DNA of 64,000 bases from Labia minor (GCA_963082975.1 OY720348.1:61281719-61345718); one strand, 5' to 3'; numbered from the stretch's first letter, positions 36,242-48,400 are shown. Notes: generated by a model from the sequence alone, not told the origin. Numbers and translations: made by a program.

Positions 36242-37665
36242 AAAAAATTACGATAAAAAATATTATTTCTTGAATTTCAGTAAAGTATTTACATTTCATT
36301 TCTTTGATCCAATTAATTAAAATTTAAAATTTATTAAACATCAGAAATATGTTAAAATATTCACTCCTTTCGTTTATGTTTATATAATATAAAATATTTT
36401 GCATTTTGTATTTTAATAAATTTTTAAGGGTAATAATATTTAATACGCGTTAACAATTACATAGATAAATATATATTTACATATACATAAATGTTTTAAT
36501 TATATATCTGTTTTTATTCTTATTTATATATTTTTAAAATTTACTCCGTATAGTATTTAATATTTAATTTAATTTTACTATAACTAAATTCTAAATTACA
36601 TGAATTTGGCGAGATTCGATCTCTTGATATCAATTTTAACAGAGCTATAGGAGAATATAACCTCACTTTTTAATTTTTAATTTTTGAAATTGTGTTTATT
36701 ATATATATTCAAGCATATATATGGTTATGTACAGTGACAGAAAAAAGTAAATACCAGGGTGGCGCTGTTATCGGGCAATCAACCAGTTGAGAAGGCACAT
36801 TGTCATTGCGTGACTATATTTTTTATGATCCCTAAACATATAGGAATTTGAACTTAATTTTCAATTTGGGATTAACTACATTATACAACGAGGCTACACT
36901 TATGGTCAATACAAAATATTAGTTTTTTGATTTTATTTCTCATATTCTTTGATAACAAGATCATTTTTTTATTTCATTTGTTATGCTGGAATTTGTAAAC
37001 AATATATTGTTTTAAAGCGTCTAATCCTTCTCTGACAAGGTTCCCTTTTATTCTTTTTCTTCTCCAATTTTTTTTTTACGGGTAATTTTTCATTTTCACC
37101 CGTCCATTGCAATTCGGAATTCGATGGCCTGCGTAAATCATTCATTTCGCCGGTGGAGCAGTCAACGACAGCCGCTTCGAATGGGCAAAGACCGACCAAA
37201 ATCAACCAAACACGAACTTCACTGAAGATAGAAGAGATTTGTTCTTCTGTTTACTTATACTATAAATAAAATAAAATTCTATTCCATGTTATTGATTTCT
37301 TTTTAATTAAAAAAAAAATTCTTTAAAATACTTTACATAATTATTTTTTTCTATTTTTAGTTGGTATTTTTATATCTAATTTATTTATAGAATTAATCTT
37401 CCTCTTCTTTGTCTTATTTTAAGTTCAGTTAAGAAGTTGAATCATTATTATTAACTTTGTTGTTTTTTTATTGATTTACTTTTTAATTTTTGATTTTTGA
37501 TATTATTAGTATTTGATTTCCATTATAATATTTTCATGTGATACAAATATACCACCTTCAATCTTATTAGTTTACTAGAGTCTTGGAAATAAAAAAAAAA
37601 TGGATTTTTGGTGAATGTATTCAAAAACTGAGTGCATCATGCATCGCGCGAATGTACTTGTAATT
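36242..37665. other. Unique AT-rich DNA with a possible Tc1 end
   Basis: ACAGTGACAGAAAAAAGTAA at about 36731-36750 resembles the end of a Tc1-type element, but no partner end was found. The minus-strand frame at 36981-37205 is unrecognised. Confidence 0.4.
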
Positions 37666-38022
37666 ACCGACCGACGATAATAGGGGAGGTATTCTTTTCA
37701 CACCAAATTTCACATGTGGAGATTTTTTTACATACCTCGACGAATCATGCATTTTGTATTGGTTTTATCCTCGTGAAAAATAATCTTCATTAGTTTTTTC
37801 TTAATTTAAAATTATATGACGTCACCCAGCCCCTCATAACTTTACAGCCAGCGCCTCCTTATATATTATAAATAAAATAAAATTAAAAATATTTTTGTTA
37901 TATCGATATCTGTTTTTTATTGCATTAATAGCTACATTTAAATTATTCGAAATTGTTTCTGTAGCTGGAAATTAATTTATTTCAAACCGTCGGTTCTGTG
38001 CCTGGCCACAGGTCAACTTATT
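37666..38022 (+). mobile_element. Helitron-like element, subfamily K (copy 1)
   Basis: Shares the head ACCGACCGACGATA and tail with the copy at 45772. The 3' end has a small hairpin ACCTG-GCCA-CAGGT-type (CTGGCCACAGG) followed by TCAACTTATTTTT. The middle (TTGGTTTTATCCTCG, AATCTTCATTAG, TATGACGTCA) corresponds to the core of family H, but both ends differ. It is non-coding. Confidence 0.55.
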
Positions 38023-39956
38023 TTTATTTAATAATCAATCTCATCTAAAAAATTCTTGAAAAAAATGAGATAGAAAATGAGAATTTAGGTTTAATCTAGA
38101 AAATCATATTCTTATTAATATTTGGTACAGTTAATCAGAAATATTTTTAAAATATTGTTTTATTTTGTTTTTTTTTCTTGTTTTATATATATATATATAT
38201 TATACAAATATGTGTAATGTCAAGTTGTTGTTCCGCTTGGCAAATGATATATGAAATTTATTTCTATTTCTATTAAATCTCGAGTGAATCTTGTCTAAAT
38301 TATAAACTCCTTGTTTTTTTGAAGATCTATCCATGGAGCGAAGGATTGTTTTGCCAAGTTCTTTGAGAAGAAATAATAAAAAAAAACAGAAACGGAAATG
38401 GCCTATTCTGGCGTCCAACTGAAGAATAAATATTCATGAATATTTTTCCAAATAAGATAAAAAATTTGGAACGACTATTGGACAAGCATTATTCCTGTGC
38501 ATGCTCATGGAAGAAGACCAGCCTTCTTTCATTATTCTTCACTCTTCTTATTTTCTTGATCTTTATGCCGATCCATACTCTATTCAAATAATGAGTTGTC
38601 GTTGTTTGGTTCATTTTTAATTTATCCCCTCTAGATTCCCCCTAAACCATCATCGTTCATTATTCCACTTTCAGGATTTTCCCACCCTTGCATATTAAAT
38701 ATTTATAGCCGCACACTTGTTTCATTTAGGCACCCATGTCGCCTAACCTTTATTATCGCAGCTGGTGAGATTTTCTTAACTCTTCGGGCTGCCAGGTACA
38801 AATATTACACAATGTTAGGTTAAATCGTACCTGGTTTATTTGCTAACCTATTTTCCGTTTCTGTTTCTTATTAATTTCACAAAACCTTTTGCCAAATTAA
38901 CATTTTCTTTTACCCAATGACGTTCATAATTAACGCCAATAGCATTATTTTCTCCTTCCTCACTTAATTATTTTTATCAATCGTTAAAAATATATCTTGT
39001 ATTGCGTCGCTAATAAACTCCAATCATTCCAATCATAAGTCACCTCCATCCAATTTCTATCTTTTCCAAATTCCTTCTTATTTATTTAAATAATGTGAGT
39101 CCACCGCGTTTTTAGTTTATCCAACTGCCATTTCCCAATTGGTTTTCTAATGAATAAATTTATTACCAGTCGTTTCTTAGTCATTCAAACCGCGTGCCCC
39201 ACTCATTTCAACATTCTTGATTTTATGACTTTAATCTTAAGTATATTAATTAAGTAGAAGAGCCCCTTTCCTATAAGCTGGTTTCCAATGAATAACCCTG
39301 ATTACAACGAAATAGACCATATTATCTAACAACGATAAACAGATGCAAGCGGAGTGTATCCCAATGAACCCCCTTCTATATACATACATACATACATAAT
39401 TATTTTTATAATATTTTTAAGACCAGATGAATTCTTAATAAAAAACCTAATCTATCATATGGAATTTTTTTTATTTCATTTCAAAGATAAAAAGAAATAT
39501 TTTCAAATCAATTAATTTTTTATTAATTTACTTGATGTTAATATTAAAATGGAAATATTAATAATATTAAAAATATGTATGTAATTAATATTCATTAAGT
39601 AAAAACAAAAAAATAACATAAATTTGAATTATTATATTTCAATGAAAATCGATTTATTATTGTTATTGGAATAATTTTATAATAATCGAGATACATTTTA
39701 TTGAAATATTATATTTTTATTGATAAATATTTTAGAATATTAATATATTGTTTAAATCTATCCAAAAGTACCAAATGTGAAAGTAAAAAATTCAAGAGGG
39801 ATGAAAAATTAATAAATAAATTAAAAAAAAAAATTATTTAATTTTAAAACATATTTCGTATTCTAAAAAAAGAAACTGTCCTTCAGAAGGAAAAAATTTT
39901 TATCACTTTTTCAACATTTTTTTCTTATAAATTTTATTAAAAATTAATAATATGTA
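38023..39956. other. Unique AT-rich DNA
   Basis: About 1.9 kb with no supportable gene. A short (CATA)n run occurs near 39381-39397. Confidence 0.5.
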
Positions 39957-40599
39957 CACAGTCTGTAAGTAAGGGGAATGACTTAAGATAGGCGAGTACG
40001 AGTACCAAAACAATTTTTTTTTTTTTGTTTTTATTCAAAATAAACTTCTCTATCAATACAGTGTCGAAAGCGTCTGTAAATCAATTCAAAGCAACTAAGG
40101 AACTCATTTTTTTGGATGCTGTCTAGGACCCCGATCACCATGTTTTAGATCTCTTCCTTTCACCGACATTTTTAATTTTGGGAACAGCCAAGAATCCGCC
40201 GGTACCAAATCCGGCGAGTATGGGGGGTGTTCCAACAAAACAAATTTCAAATCGAGAATTCATTATTTTCGATGACGAAGAGAGAAAAGTTTATTCCGAA
40301 AAAAGTGAATTGTAAAAAACTTATAAACACGAGAAAAATGAAACTTTCGTGAATGATACTCATCACTAGACAATGCAGTCGCTGGATAACGATTGCAGAA
40401 GTAGCAATCGAAACGTTGTGTATTTTTTGTATTTTTTTGAATAAATTTACAATATCAAATATCAACATGTGGTTTTATTTACAAAATTCCCTTATAGATA
40501 CAGTGCTTGTTTACAAGTTTAGTACAGATTTTAGAATGCAGATGGCGCTTACCTGAGCAAAGTTATAGTACCTGTTCCCTTACTTTTACAGTCCGTGTA
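39957..40599 (-). mobile_element. Deleted mariner element of a second lineage
   Basis: 643 bp between TA dinucleotides (39955-39956 and 40600-40601), with inverted ends CACAGTCTGTAAGTAAGGGG and GTTCCCTTACTTTTACAGTC. The minus strand near 40110-40240 reads EHPPYSPDLVPADSWLFPKL and 'KGRDLK', the transposase block with the third catalytic aspartate, followed by frame breaks. The ends differ from those of the mariners at 3841, 10872 and 17698, so this is a separate lineage. The N-terminal DNA-binding part is missing. Confidence 0.92.
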
Positions 40600-40601
40600 T
40601 A

Positions 40602-41183
40602 CCGTATATTAAAAAAATCAAATATATTGTAGCAACGACACCTCCATTTTTAATGAAATCGAGATAAGGTTTGTTCCTAAATTAAAATTATAGAGGGGTG
40701 GGTGGGGGATGTAGTCGTTACTGTGATCAATTTCTTGGTTCAACCACTTGGAATCGTTCAAATCACGTTTATGTTAACCGTTTATTATGTTTACCAACAA
40801 CATTGTTATTGCTCTCCTTTATAGTTGTTGGTAATGAGATGCTTGGTAGCGATACAGTAGGATAGAATATTCCCATTAATTCAATATCTTCTAAATAGAT
40901 ACGAGATATTTTTTGTTTACTTAGCATAAGTATTTGGTGACAAGTTTTGTCAACTTTATTAGTTAACAAACGGATGGTCATTCATAATACAAATGAAAAT
41001 ATATTTACCAACGTAAATGGAAATATAATTTCTCTCTATTATTAAAATTTAATACAATTATAATTTCAACTAATTTACGGGTTGGTTTGAGATATTAAAT
41101 AATAACAAAATTAAAAAAAAAAAATTGATATTTAAATTAAAATATTTGTATTCATTAATTATTTTATTTTATTTTAATGAATA

Positions 41184-41231
<48 letters not shown>

Positions 41232-42025
41232 GAGATAGATATATATTATTTTTAATTTTTGTCGAGGGTGAAATAATATAAATGTATAAAAATATATCAT
41301 TGGCTTGCATTTTTTTTTTTTTTTTTTTTTATTTTCAAATGAGATAAATTTAGCTCGGTTTCAATCCCTGTTTTGTTTATATTTAATTCGAGAAAAACAA
41401 AATATCAACGGCTGCCATCGGCTTGTCATTGGCTTGGCTTCCGTATCACCCCTTCCAAAAGAACTTTGAGGCACCCCAAACTGTTTTCAGATATTTCCTC
41501 TCAACCTTCCCTTTAATTTTCAAGTTGTTGAAACCATTCATTTGTTTGATGAAAGAAATGTTATAAATAAAATGGTGAAAGTGTCTTAAGTTCAATTAAG
41601 GATGTGTGGATGAAATGGTAAAGCCATTTCAGGTGAGGAGGGTAGAGAGAGGGGGACCACTTATAGATTATGGTTTGTTAAAAGAAATATGGAAAGACCA
41701 ACCAACAGCTGTCAGTCGATAGATGGTTTATTTTTGGGAAATATGAGGGGAGAACGGTAATCCATTCGAAAAAGTAGTTTCTTACTTATTTACTCACAAG
41801 AAAAACAATTTGAAATATCAATGAAAGTAATCAATCTATCAATCCATCCTGAAAATAATCATTAGTAATTTAAATTAACGGAAAAGTATAAACAAGAAAA
41901 ATTCGATTATCTATGAGGAATGCTAAAATAAATAGATAAAAAATTCTAAAGTTTGAAATTTTAAAAAGCATTTTGTTACAAATTAAAAAAAAAATCTAAA
42001 ATAGCTTGGAAAATAGGCATGAGAA
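40602..42025. other. Unique AT-rich DNA with (TA)n tract
   Basis: (TA)n of about 19 units at 41187-41224 and a T run near 41311-41331. Nothing else recognised. Confidence 0.5.
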
Positions 42026-42311
42026 GAAAACCTCTGACTTTTAAACGTCCTAGGCAAGAACAACGCCTATCAAGTCGGTTATATCAATTGGGTGTCCTAT
42101 GGTCAGTAGAATGGGTCCTATCAACCTCTACCTTGATTTTCTTGATCGGAGGCGCTACTTTTTATCAAGTAGCTTTACAATGTTGATCCTGGATGCTGGG
42201 TTGACTCCGTCCCATAGACCCTAGCTAGAGAAATTCCCTTGTCAGGCCCGAGCCTTGAACCCGGGACCACGAGAATGGGAGCCAGCTACGCTAGCTCTCA
42301 CTCTGTGGCGC
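42026..42311 (-). mobile_element. tRNA-derived SINE, full length, reverse strand (copy 5)
   Basis: Read on the minus strand it begins GCGCCACAGAGTGAGAGC, has A box TAGCGTAGCTGG and B-box-like GGGTTCAAGGCTC, then the complete family body and a GTCAGAGGTTTTC tail. It is the best-preserved full-length copy together with 49298. No clear target duplication was found. Confidence 0.92.
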
Positions 42312-42547
42312 ACATAGACCTAAGCAAAAGGAGAGATAAAATGTGGCTGAAAGCATTCAGTTTGTTCTTAATAGCACTTTAGTGGGACTAGGATAGTAAA
42401 TATTGAGCAAAACGCTTCCCACTACGCGTTTTATAGCCCAAAAATTATAGAGGAAGGAAGATAAAATGATGATATTCAGAATCATATAATATTATAAAAA
42501 AAAAATTTGGAAATATAAAGTAAGTCTTTTTATATCCAATTTAATAT

Positions 42548-42587
<40 letters not shown>

Positions 42588-43394
42588 CAATATTAGGAAT
42601 GCCAAAGTGGCGGTGTATATTTAAAGTGAATAAATAAAAAATAAATTAATAAATCAATTAAATTTTCAAAAATTTAATACGGATGGTAAAATGGAGAGAA
42701 ATTCATGGTAGTTCCTAGTAATTAATTCATAGTTATGATGTATAAATAGAATATGAAAATGAAAGGTTAGGAAAAAATAAAGAGAAAGGAAAAACGGGAG
42801 TTTAGAAAGGACAATTTTTTTTTTCTTCTGCAAAAGAGATTTCATAAACTTTTATAATAAAATTAACCTTAATACCCACACCGTATAATTTCTTCAAGAG
42901 ATGAGAAATTAATTAAAATTACAAGAGAATATCATCACGATTGAATATTAAATTTTATTCCCATTACTTGAATGGAATTCGTTGTTCTTAAGCCCTTTAG
43001 TTAGAAAATAAATAGGGCATTTGGTAAAAAAAAAAAAAAATAAAATAAAATAAAAAAAAAAAAAATGAACATCTTTCGAAGTGAGATGCGAATCTTTTTC
43101 TAACCCATTCATCTTCCTTTTCAAAAGACAAAAGAAAGTTTCATTGACGGAATTGACAAAAGTATTCGATATCCCATTAATTTTCGTGTGATATATTATA
43201 AATAAACTTAAATGAACGAAAAATTTAGTGGGAAATGTTGCAGAAAGTTTTTTTTTTTGTTTTTGTTTTGTTTGTGTTTGGCAAATCATTTTTATTCAAT
43301 ATCACTAACAATATAGTAGAACTAATTATAATTTTAATTAATTGAATAAAATGCTCAAAATTAAATGTTATTTTTAAATTAATAGTAGTTATAG
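42312..43394. other. Unique AT-rich DNA with (TA)n tract
   Basis: (TA)n at about 42550-42585 and A runs near 43025-43066. The overlapping minus-strand frames of 113 and 72 codons (42948-43443) are low complexity. Confidence 0.5.
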
Positions 43395-44112
43395 CAGTGA
43401 TTCTCAACCACTGTGCCGCGAGATTTTCAAAATGTGTCGCCAAATTTTACAAATCTAAAGTTCAAATTAAGAAAAAGTACTTATTTATTTTATATGTAGG
43501 TAAAAAAAAAGGTAAAATGTTTTTGCGATCAGGCTCTTAAACATTTTCGTTTTTTCAATATGCGAAGTAGATAGATTAGAATATATTAATAGCAGGAAAA
43601 TATAGTGACGAAAGTCATTAAAAACAAAAAAAGGGAAATTTTAAGATATAGAATATTAGAAATAGAGGAAAGTAGCCGCAACAAGAATAGTAAAGATCTA
43701 TACATGGGAATTAAAAATATTAAAAAGGGTTATCAGGGTTGTGGCTCAGAATAGGGACACTTGGAGAAGTGTGGTTGCTGCGGCCAAGAACTTTCGAGTT
43801 CCGTAGACCCACAGAGATAGATAGATAGATATATGTAAAAAAAAATGTTTTTGCGATCAGGCTCTTAAACATTTCCGATTTTTTAATCTAGCTCTAAGTA
43901 TCAGCAGGTGTGCCTACCCCTCTTATATTATTTCAGAAATATACCCGACTATTGAAAAAGGTTGCCGACTCCTGATTATTATCATAAACTATATTACACA
44001 GTGTATTATAGCTAATTAAATAACTTTTACACTTATCTTTTTCTTTGTGTGCCGCCAAATTTTTAAACCGTTAAAAGTGTGCCGCGGTAAAAAAAAAGGT
44101 TGAGAATCACTG
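43395..44112. mobile_element. hAT-type MITE split by a LINE fragment (copy C)
   Basis: Ends CAGTGATTCTCAACC and GGTTGAGAATCACTG span 718 bp. Flanks AGTTATAG and AGTTTATAG agree apart from one inserted T, consistent with an 8-bp duplication. The extra length comes from a LINE fragment at 43563-43830. On both sides of it the MITE segment around GCGATCAGGCTCTTAAACAT is present, so 60-70 bp of the MITE is duplicated. Confidence 0.88.
43563..43830 (+). mobile_element. LINE 3'-end fragment inside the MITE
   Basis: The right part reads VVAQNRDTWRSVVAAAKNFR and VP stop, the extreme C-terminus of the LINE family at 26448 and 50966, followed by a short 3' UTR and the (GATA)n tail. The left 170 bp is A-rich and not readable as RT. 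Confidence 0.8.
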
Positions 44113-44876
44113 AGTTTATAGAATATTAACCAATGAACGTATACTAAATTACACAATTTTAGCTTATAATTATTTATTTTTAAACTTAGCGAATCTTATT
44201 AGATTCGTTTGTATATATATATATATATGAATTAATAGTTAATAAATGTAACCCATGAACAATTTATAGTATAATCTGGTAAACTTAAAAGGATTATTCC
44301 AAAATGATACACCCATCCAATCAATGATATGATTTGATTTTCCATCATTAATATGGGTATTATAATTTTTGTTAAATTGAACGAAGTCTAATTGTACTTT
44401 TCAAAATTATTAAAAATATTAATTAATTTTTTTTTTATTTTTATTATTATTTTCAACAAAACTAAAAAGAGTTTCAGAGTGACTATAAATAGAGAAATAA
44501 TTTATCAATTACCTTTAATTTATTTATTTTGATTATATTCAGAAATTTATTATTATTATTATTATTAATTTAATTGCTTTTGATAATTTTTGTTGAATTC
44601 AATTTGGTATAATAATTGATGAATCAAATAATTATAGTTAATTATTGAAAGTGAATGATTTATCAATGAAGGTGTGAATTGTACTTAGGGGTTGGGAGTG
44701 CGTTGCTTTGTCATGATTGAACAATGCTCTTAAGGCGCCTCTGGAATGCATTGTTAACTTTCCATTTCAAGTGTCATTTATCGCTACGATTTCTTTCGAG
44801 TCAATTGACGGAAGCATCGTGTATTCAATTAATTTACCGGAAATTATGATTAAAAAAAAAATTATAAAAAAAAATG

Positions 44877-44909
<33 letters not shown>

Positions 44910-44984
44910 TGGGAGGAAAAAAAAAGTAAAGCAACTCTTATTTAACTCAATCGGCAGTCACGTATTAAAATCTATATCGATCCA
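44113..44984. other. Unique AT-rich DNA with (TA)n tract
   Basis: Short (TA)n at 44210-44229, (ATT)n near 44548-44567 and (TA)n at 44879-44907. No gene supported. Confidence 0.5.
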
Positions 44985-45260
44985 TGGGGAGGGATTGTGT
45001 TTTTCCAGCCAGGCCAAGAGGTCGACAACGGCGCGTCTCAATGGCGGCGGTAAGAATGAATAGACTGGCAATGACGCGAAATAGGGGCGCCCCTTGCAGT
45101 TGGGCGCCCACCCAACACCCCCAGTCATTTATTGATCGGGGTGCGCCCCCTCCCTCCTCTCCTGGCCAAAGGGAGAACAGCCAGTGCAAGTGTCGGGGTT
45201 GGGGAGTGGGAGCTCCCCAGGCGACATAACGCCTATACTCCCCCCCACCCTCTTTCCCCT
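44985..45260. other. GC-rich island with overlapping frames
   Basis: About 275 bp of strongly GC-rich, CG-dinucleotide-containing sequence in an otherwise AT-rich region. Frames of 81 codons (plus, 44984-45229) and 74 codons (minus, 44965-45189) overlap and neither has a recognised domain. Candidate explanations are a promoter/CpG-like element, an exon of an unrecognised gene, or a fragment of transferred or repeated GC-rich DNA. Confidence 0.45.
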
Positions 45261-45771
45261 ACCCCTATGGTTCACAATTTATTCTACAAACAGACATTCC
45301 CTAACAGATAGAGATATTGGCTAATGATAAATTCGCAAAACCTATCCAAAAAGAGACACCATGACGAGCGGCTCTTTGCTTATCCTTTACCTTACGGTTC
45401 GAATCTAATGAATAAAAAGCCTTGTTTGATTTAAAGAGAAGCTTTTTTTTATTTGCTCAATAAAAGAGAGGAAAATAGCGAAATTACAAAAAAAAAAAAA
45501 AAAAGAAAAGAAAAAGAAAAAAAAAATTCCTACTTGGAACAATAGTTTCCATGTTGTGGCTTTGGTAGTTCAATTATCAGGGAATCGTATAGTTCTGAGT
45601 ATCAATGGAAACTACACCAATATCTCGTTTTGTGTCTTTTCATTTTGCGTTTTTTACCAAGTTGCATCGCTAAATAATTATTGCTATATTTCACTGTGTG
45701 TCGTTAGATTTTCGAGTTTGCGTTGTTTTGGGTTCGATTCTTTAAATTTTTTTTTTTTTTTAAATCATTTT
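45261..45771. other. Unique AT-rich DNA
   Basis: The 127-codon plus frame at 45556-45939 runs into the Helitron-like element and has no recognised domain. Confidence 0.45.
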
Positions 45772-46373
45772 TACCGACCGACGATAGTAAGAGAGGTATT
45801 GTTTTCACACCAAATTTCACATGTGGAGATTTTTACATATCTCCACGAATCATGCATTTTCTTAACAGAAAAAAGTATTTTTAGCATGTCTGTCCGTCCG
45901 TATAGATGTGTACAGCTTGAACGGCTTAACGGATTTTGATGAAATTTGGTATATTTACTTAATGCATCAGTGGGATGAATTGCTCAACTTTTGGTGCAAT
46001 TCCGGAAACCGGAAGTGGTAGTATTAGCGATCGACGATAGGAAGGAAAGGGTTATTTTCACACCAAAGGAGATTTTTTTATATATCACCACGAATCATGC
46101 ACTTTGTATTGGTTTTATCCTCGAGAAAAATCATATTTATTAGTTTTTTCTTGATTTAAAATTATATGACGTCATCCAGCCATTCATGACGTCACAGCCT
46201 GGTCTTACATATATATTATAAATAAAATAAAATTAAAAATATTTATGTTCTATCCATATCTGTTTTTTATTACATTAATAGATATATTAAAATTATTTGA
46301 AATTGTTTCTGTAGCTGGAAATTAATTTATTTCAAACCGTCGGTCGGTTCGGACCTGGCCACAGGTCAACTTA
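45772..46373 (+). mobile_element. Helitron-like element, subfamily K (copy 2, with internal duplication)
   Basis: Same ends as 37666-38022 (ACCGACCGACGATAG; ACCTGGCCACAGGTCAACTT), but longer. The head segment with TTTTCACACCAAA and CACGAATCATGCA occurs twice (about 45780-45860 and 46028-46108). Between them lies 'GTCTGTCCGTCCGTATAGAT...AACGGATTTTGATGAAATTT', wording often met in arthropod mobile elements. It is non-coding. Confidence 0.55.
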
Positions 46374-46859
46374 TTTTTTTTTTTTTTATTTTTAAAATTT
46401 TTTTTTCTCTGGAAGGATATCCCAGAATGTACATCAAGGTGATATGTTTTGTGGAAAATTAAGTGAAATGTTAAGTGAAAAATTAAATACAATGTAGGTG
46501 TATATAAGAAAACAATATTTATAAAATGTATGTTTACTAGTGAGATCATAGCAAATTTTGTAAATAGTATTTTGTAATTTTAATTAATTAATTAATTTAT
46601 TATTATTTATTTTATATATTAATTTTAATTTATTTTTAAATAGATGAATGAATTGCTCATTTGATCTAGATGTGTAAATTGTACCAATTTTTTGTGAAAG
46701 AAAACCGACTTACGACAACAGCCACTATGGACTCATCAGACAGTGATTAATTTTAATTTTGTTTTTCATAAATTAATTGAATAGAGTTTATTTTGTTTTA
46801 ATTGAATACGTTTTTTTTTGTTTTCTATGTATGTAATAAAATTTTATATGATTTTTGTT
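46374..46859. other. Unique AT-rich DNA
   Basis: No gene recognised. The 75-codon minus frame at 46322-46549 overlaps the element end. Confidence 0.45.
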
Positions 46860-47021
46860 TTTTAAATGTTTACTTGTTCAACGTTTCTTCGTACCCCTGG
46901 AACATAAATATCTTCGATCTTTACATGATTTGCTATAGAAAATCTTAATTCATTTTGCGTCGTTTCAATTCGCGTCGAGTTTTATTGGATCATAACCCCG
47001 ATATAAAGTGAGGTTTTAGTG
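46860..47021. mobile_element. Possible right end of a pogo/Tigger-type element
   Basis: The segment ends CCCCGATATAAAGTGAGGTT then TTAGTG before TA. Its reverse complement starts CACTAAAACCTCACTTTATA, which has the look of pogo/Tigger ends. No matching left end was found, so it is at best a truncated copy. Confidence 0.4.
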
Positions 47022-47023
47022 TA

Positions 47024-47667
47024 TTGCAATTTTTTATTAATACTGATATTTAAATTTTGTTTTAGATTTAGAAAATTAAAATCTCCTCAGTACACTTGTT
47101 TTTTGTAGAAAATGGTTGTGTACGGGTAAAGAGGAAAACAACAAATGATATAATAAAAATCCTTTCTCTTTCTATACTCTTTCTCTTTATATATAAATAT
47201 ATATATATATATATATTCTAATTTTTAATTATATTATTTCAACTTAAAACAAATATATATATATATATATATATATGTATATTCTTTTTCTCTGATTAAC
47301 AAGTATTTCTTTATATTAAATATGAAAAAAAAAATGTGTTTATTTGCATTTAATTAATTCACAATTATTATATACCTAAATAAAAAAGAAAAAAAAAATT
47401 TAAAGAGAAGAAAAATCAAAATTAAATAAATGACAAACAACCTATCTCTTTGAGTGGAATAAATTTCCTGGAAAATATTTTAATCTAATTAAGTCTTGAA
47501 AGCATTCGGAATCACACCAATGCAATTTGTTTAAAAGAAAAAAAAAATTAATTTAATTGTATCTGAAAAAGTTGAAATTGTTCTATTATTTATAAAAGAG
47601 AAATAAGAATATATCGAATATATATATATATTACACGTATAAATGAAAGAAAGGAAAGAAATACAAA
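47024..47667. other. Unique AT-rich DNA with (TA)n tracts
   Basis: (TA)n at about 47196-47216 and 47253-47276. No gene supported. Confidence 0.5.
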
Positions 47668-47927
47668 TTAACACGTTTCTTGTCAAAAAAATAAATACAA
47701 TTAATAAAACTTAATAAATTTTGATTTCTAATAATCCATGAAATATCATTTTTAATTAATTATTTTTTTCTAAAAGTTATTAAATTAATTTAGTGAAAAA
47801 ATTTTAAATAATCTTTATTTAATATTTTAATAGAAAAAAAAAAGATTGCTTCAACTCCATAATTTGTCTATTTATTTTATATGGCGGCATGAGCCACCGG
47901 TGGTACATGCCGGAGGGAATGTGTTAA
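47668..47927 (-). mobile_element. TTAA-target MITE (piggyBac-type), copy 2
   Basis: 260 bp between TTAA (47668-47671) and TTAA (47924-47927). The right 70 bp (CATAATTTGTCTATTTATTT ... GCCACCGGTGGTACATGCCG) is a clear reverse-complement relative of the MITE at 13658. The left end ACACGTTTCTTG matches only in its first bases. The AT-rich middle is absent from the shorter copy. Confidence 0.7.
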
Positions 47928-48295
47928 TAAAACACTTTCATATATAAATTATAATATGCACATGCCGTATAGATATGGTTCACAGATTTTATCTGCTATA
48001 TTATTATTATTATTATTATAATATATTAATATATAATATTCTTCTAAATAAATATATACTTTTTAAGAATGAACCAATGAGTATAATACGAGTTTAATTT
48101 ATAAATACATACATTATTCAAGGTAGTAACCCACTCCTGACACACATGGTTTCATATATTAAAACAATATATTATAATTCAAATAATTCAAATTCTAAAT
48201 TATTTTATCAATATTACAATGTGTTTCAAAATTTTTTACATTAAAATTATTTATACATCATCATACATTATATATATAATGAAAAATTATTTCCT
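47928..48295. other. Unique AT-rich DNA
   Basis: (ATT)n near 48002-48020. Nothing else recognised. Confidence 0.5.
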
Positions 48296-48400
48296 GGTAA
48301 TTTTCACGTTTGATTGTGAGATTTGGATCTTGACGATTTGGCGCCCATTATGGCGCCATTTTCAAAATGGTTTATTTAGGGAATTTTTTTTAGGCGTTTA
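48296..48400 (-). mobile_element. Foldback MITE fragment, family F
   Basis: GTGAGATTTGGATCTTGACG and the following 'GGCGCCATTTTCAAAATGG' match, in opposite orientation, the right half of the element at 54824-55007. Only one arm is present. Confidence 0.65.

Noticed and set aside
36731-36760. Tc1-type terminal repeat
   Set aside because: No partner inverted end or transposase remnant found nearby. Mentioned only in the interval note.
45556-45939. 127-codon plus-strand frame, the longest in the window
   Set aside because: F/C/S-rich translation without a domain, and its 3' third lies in a Helitron-like repeat.
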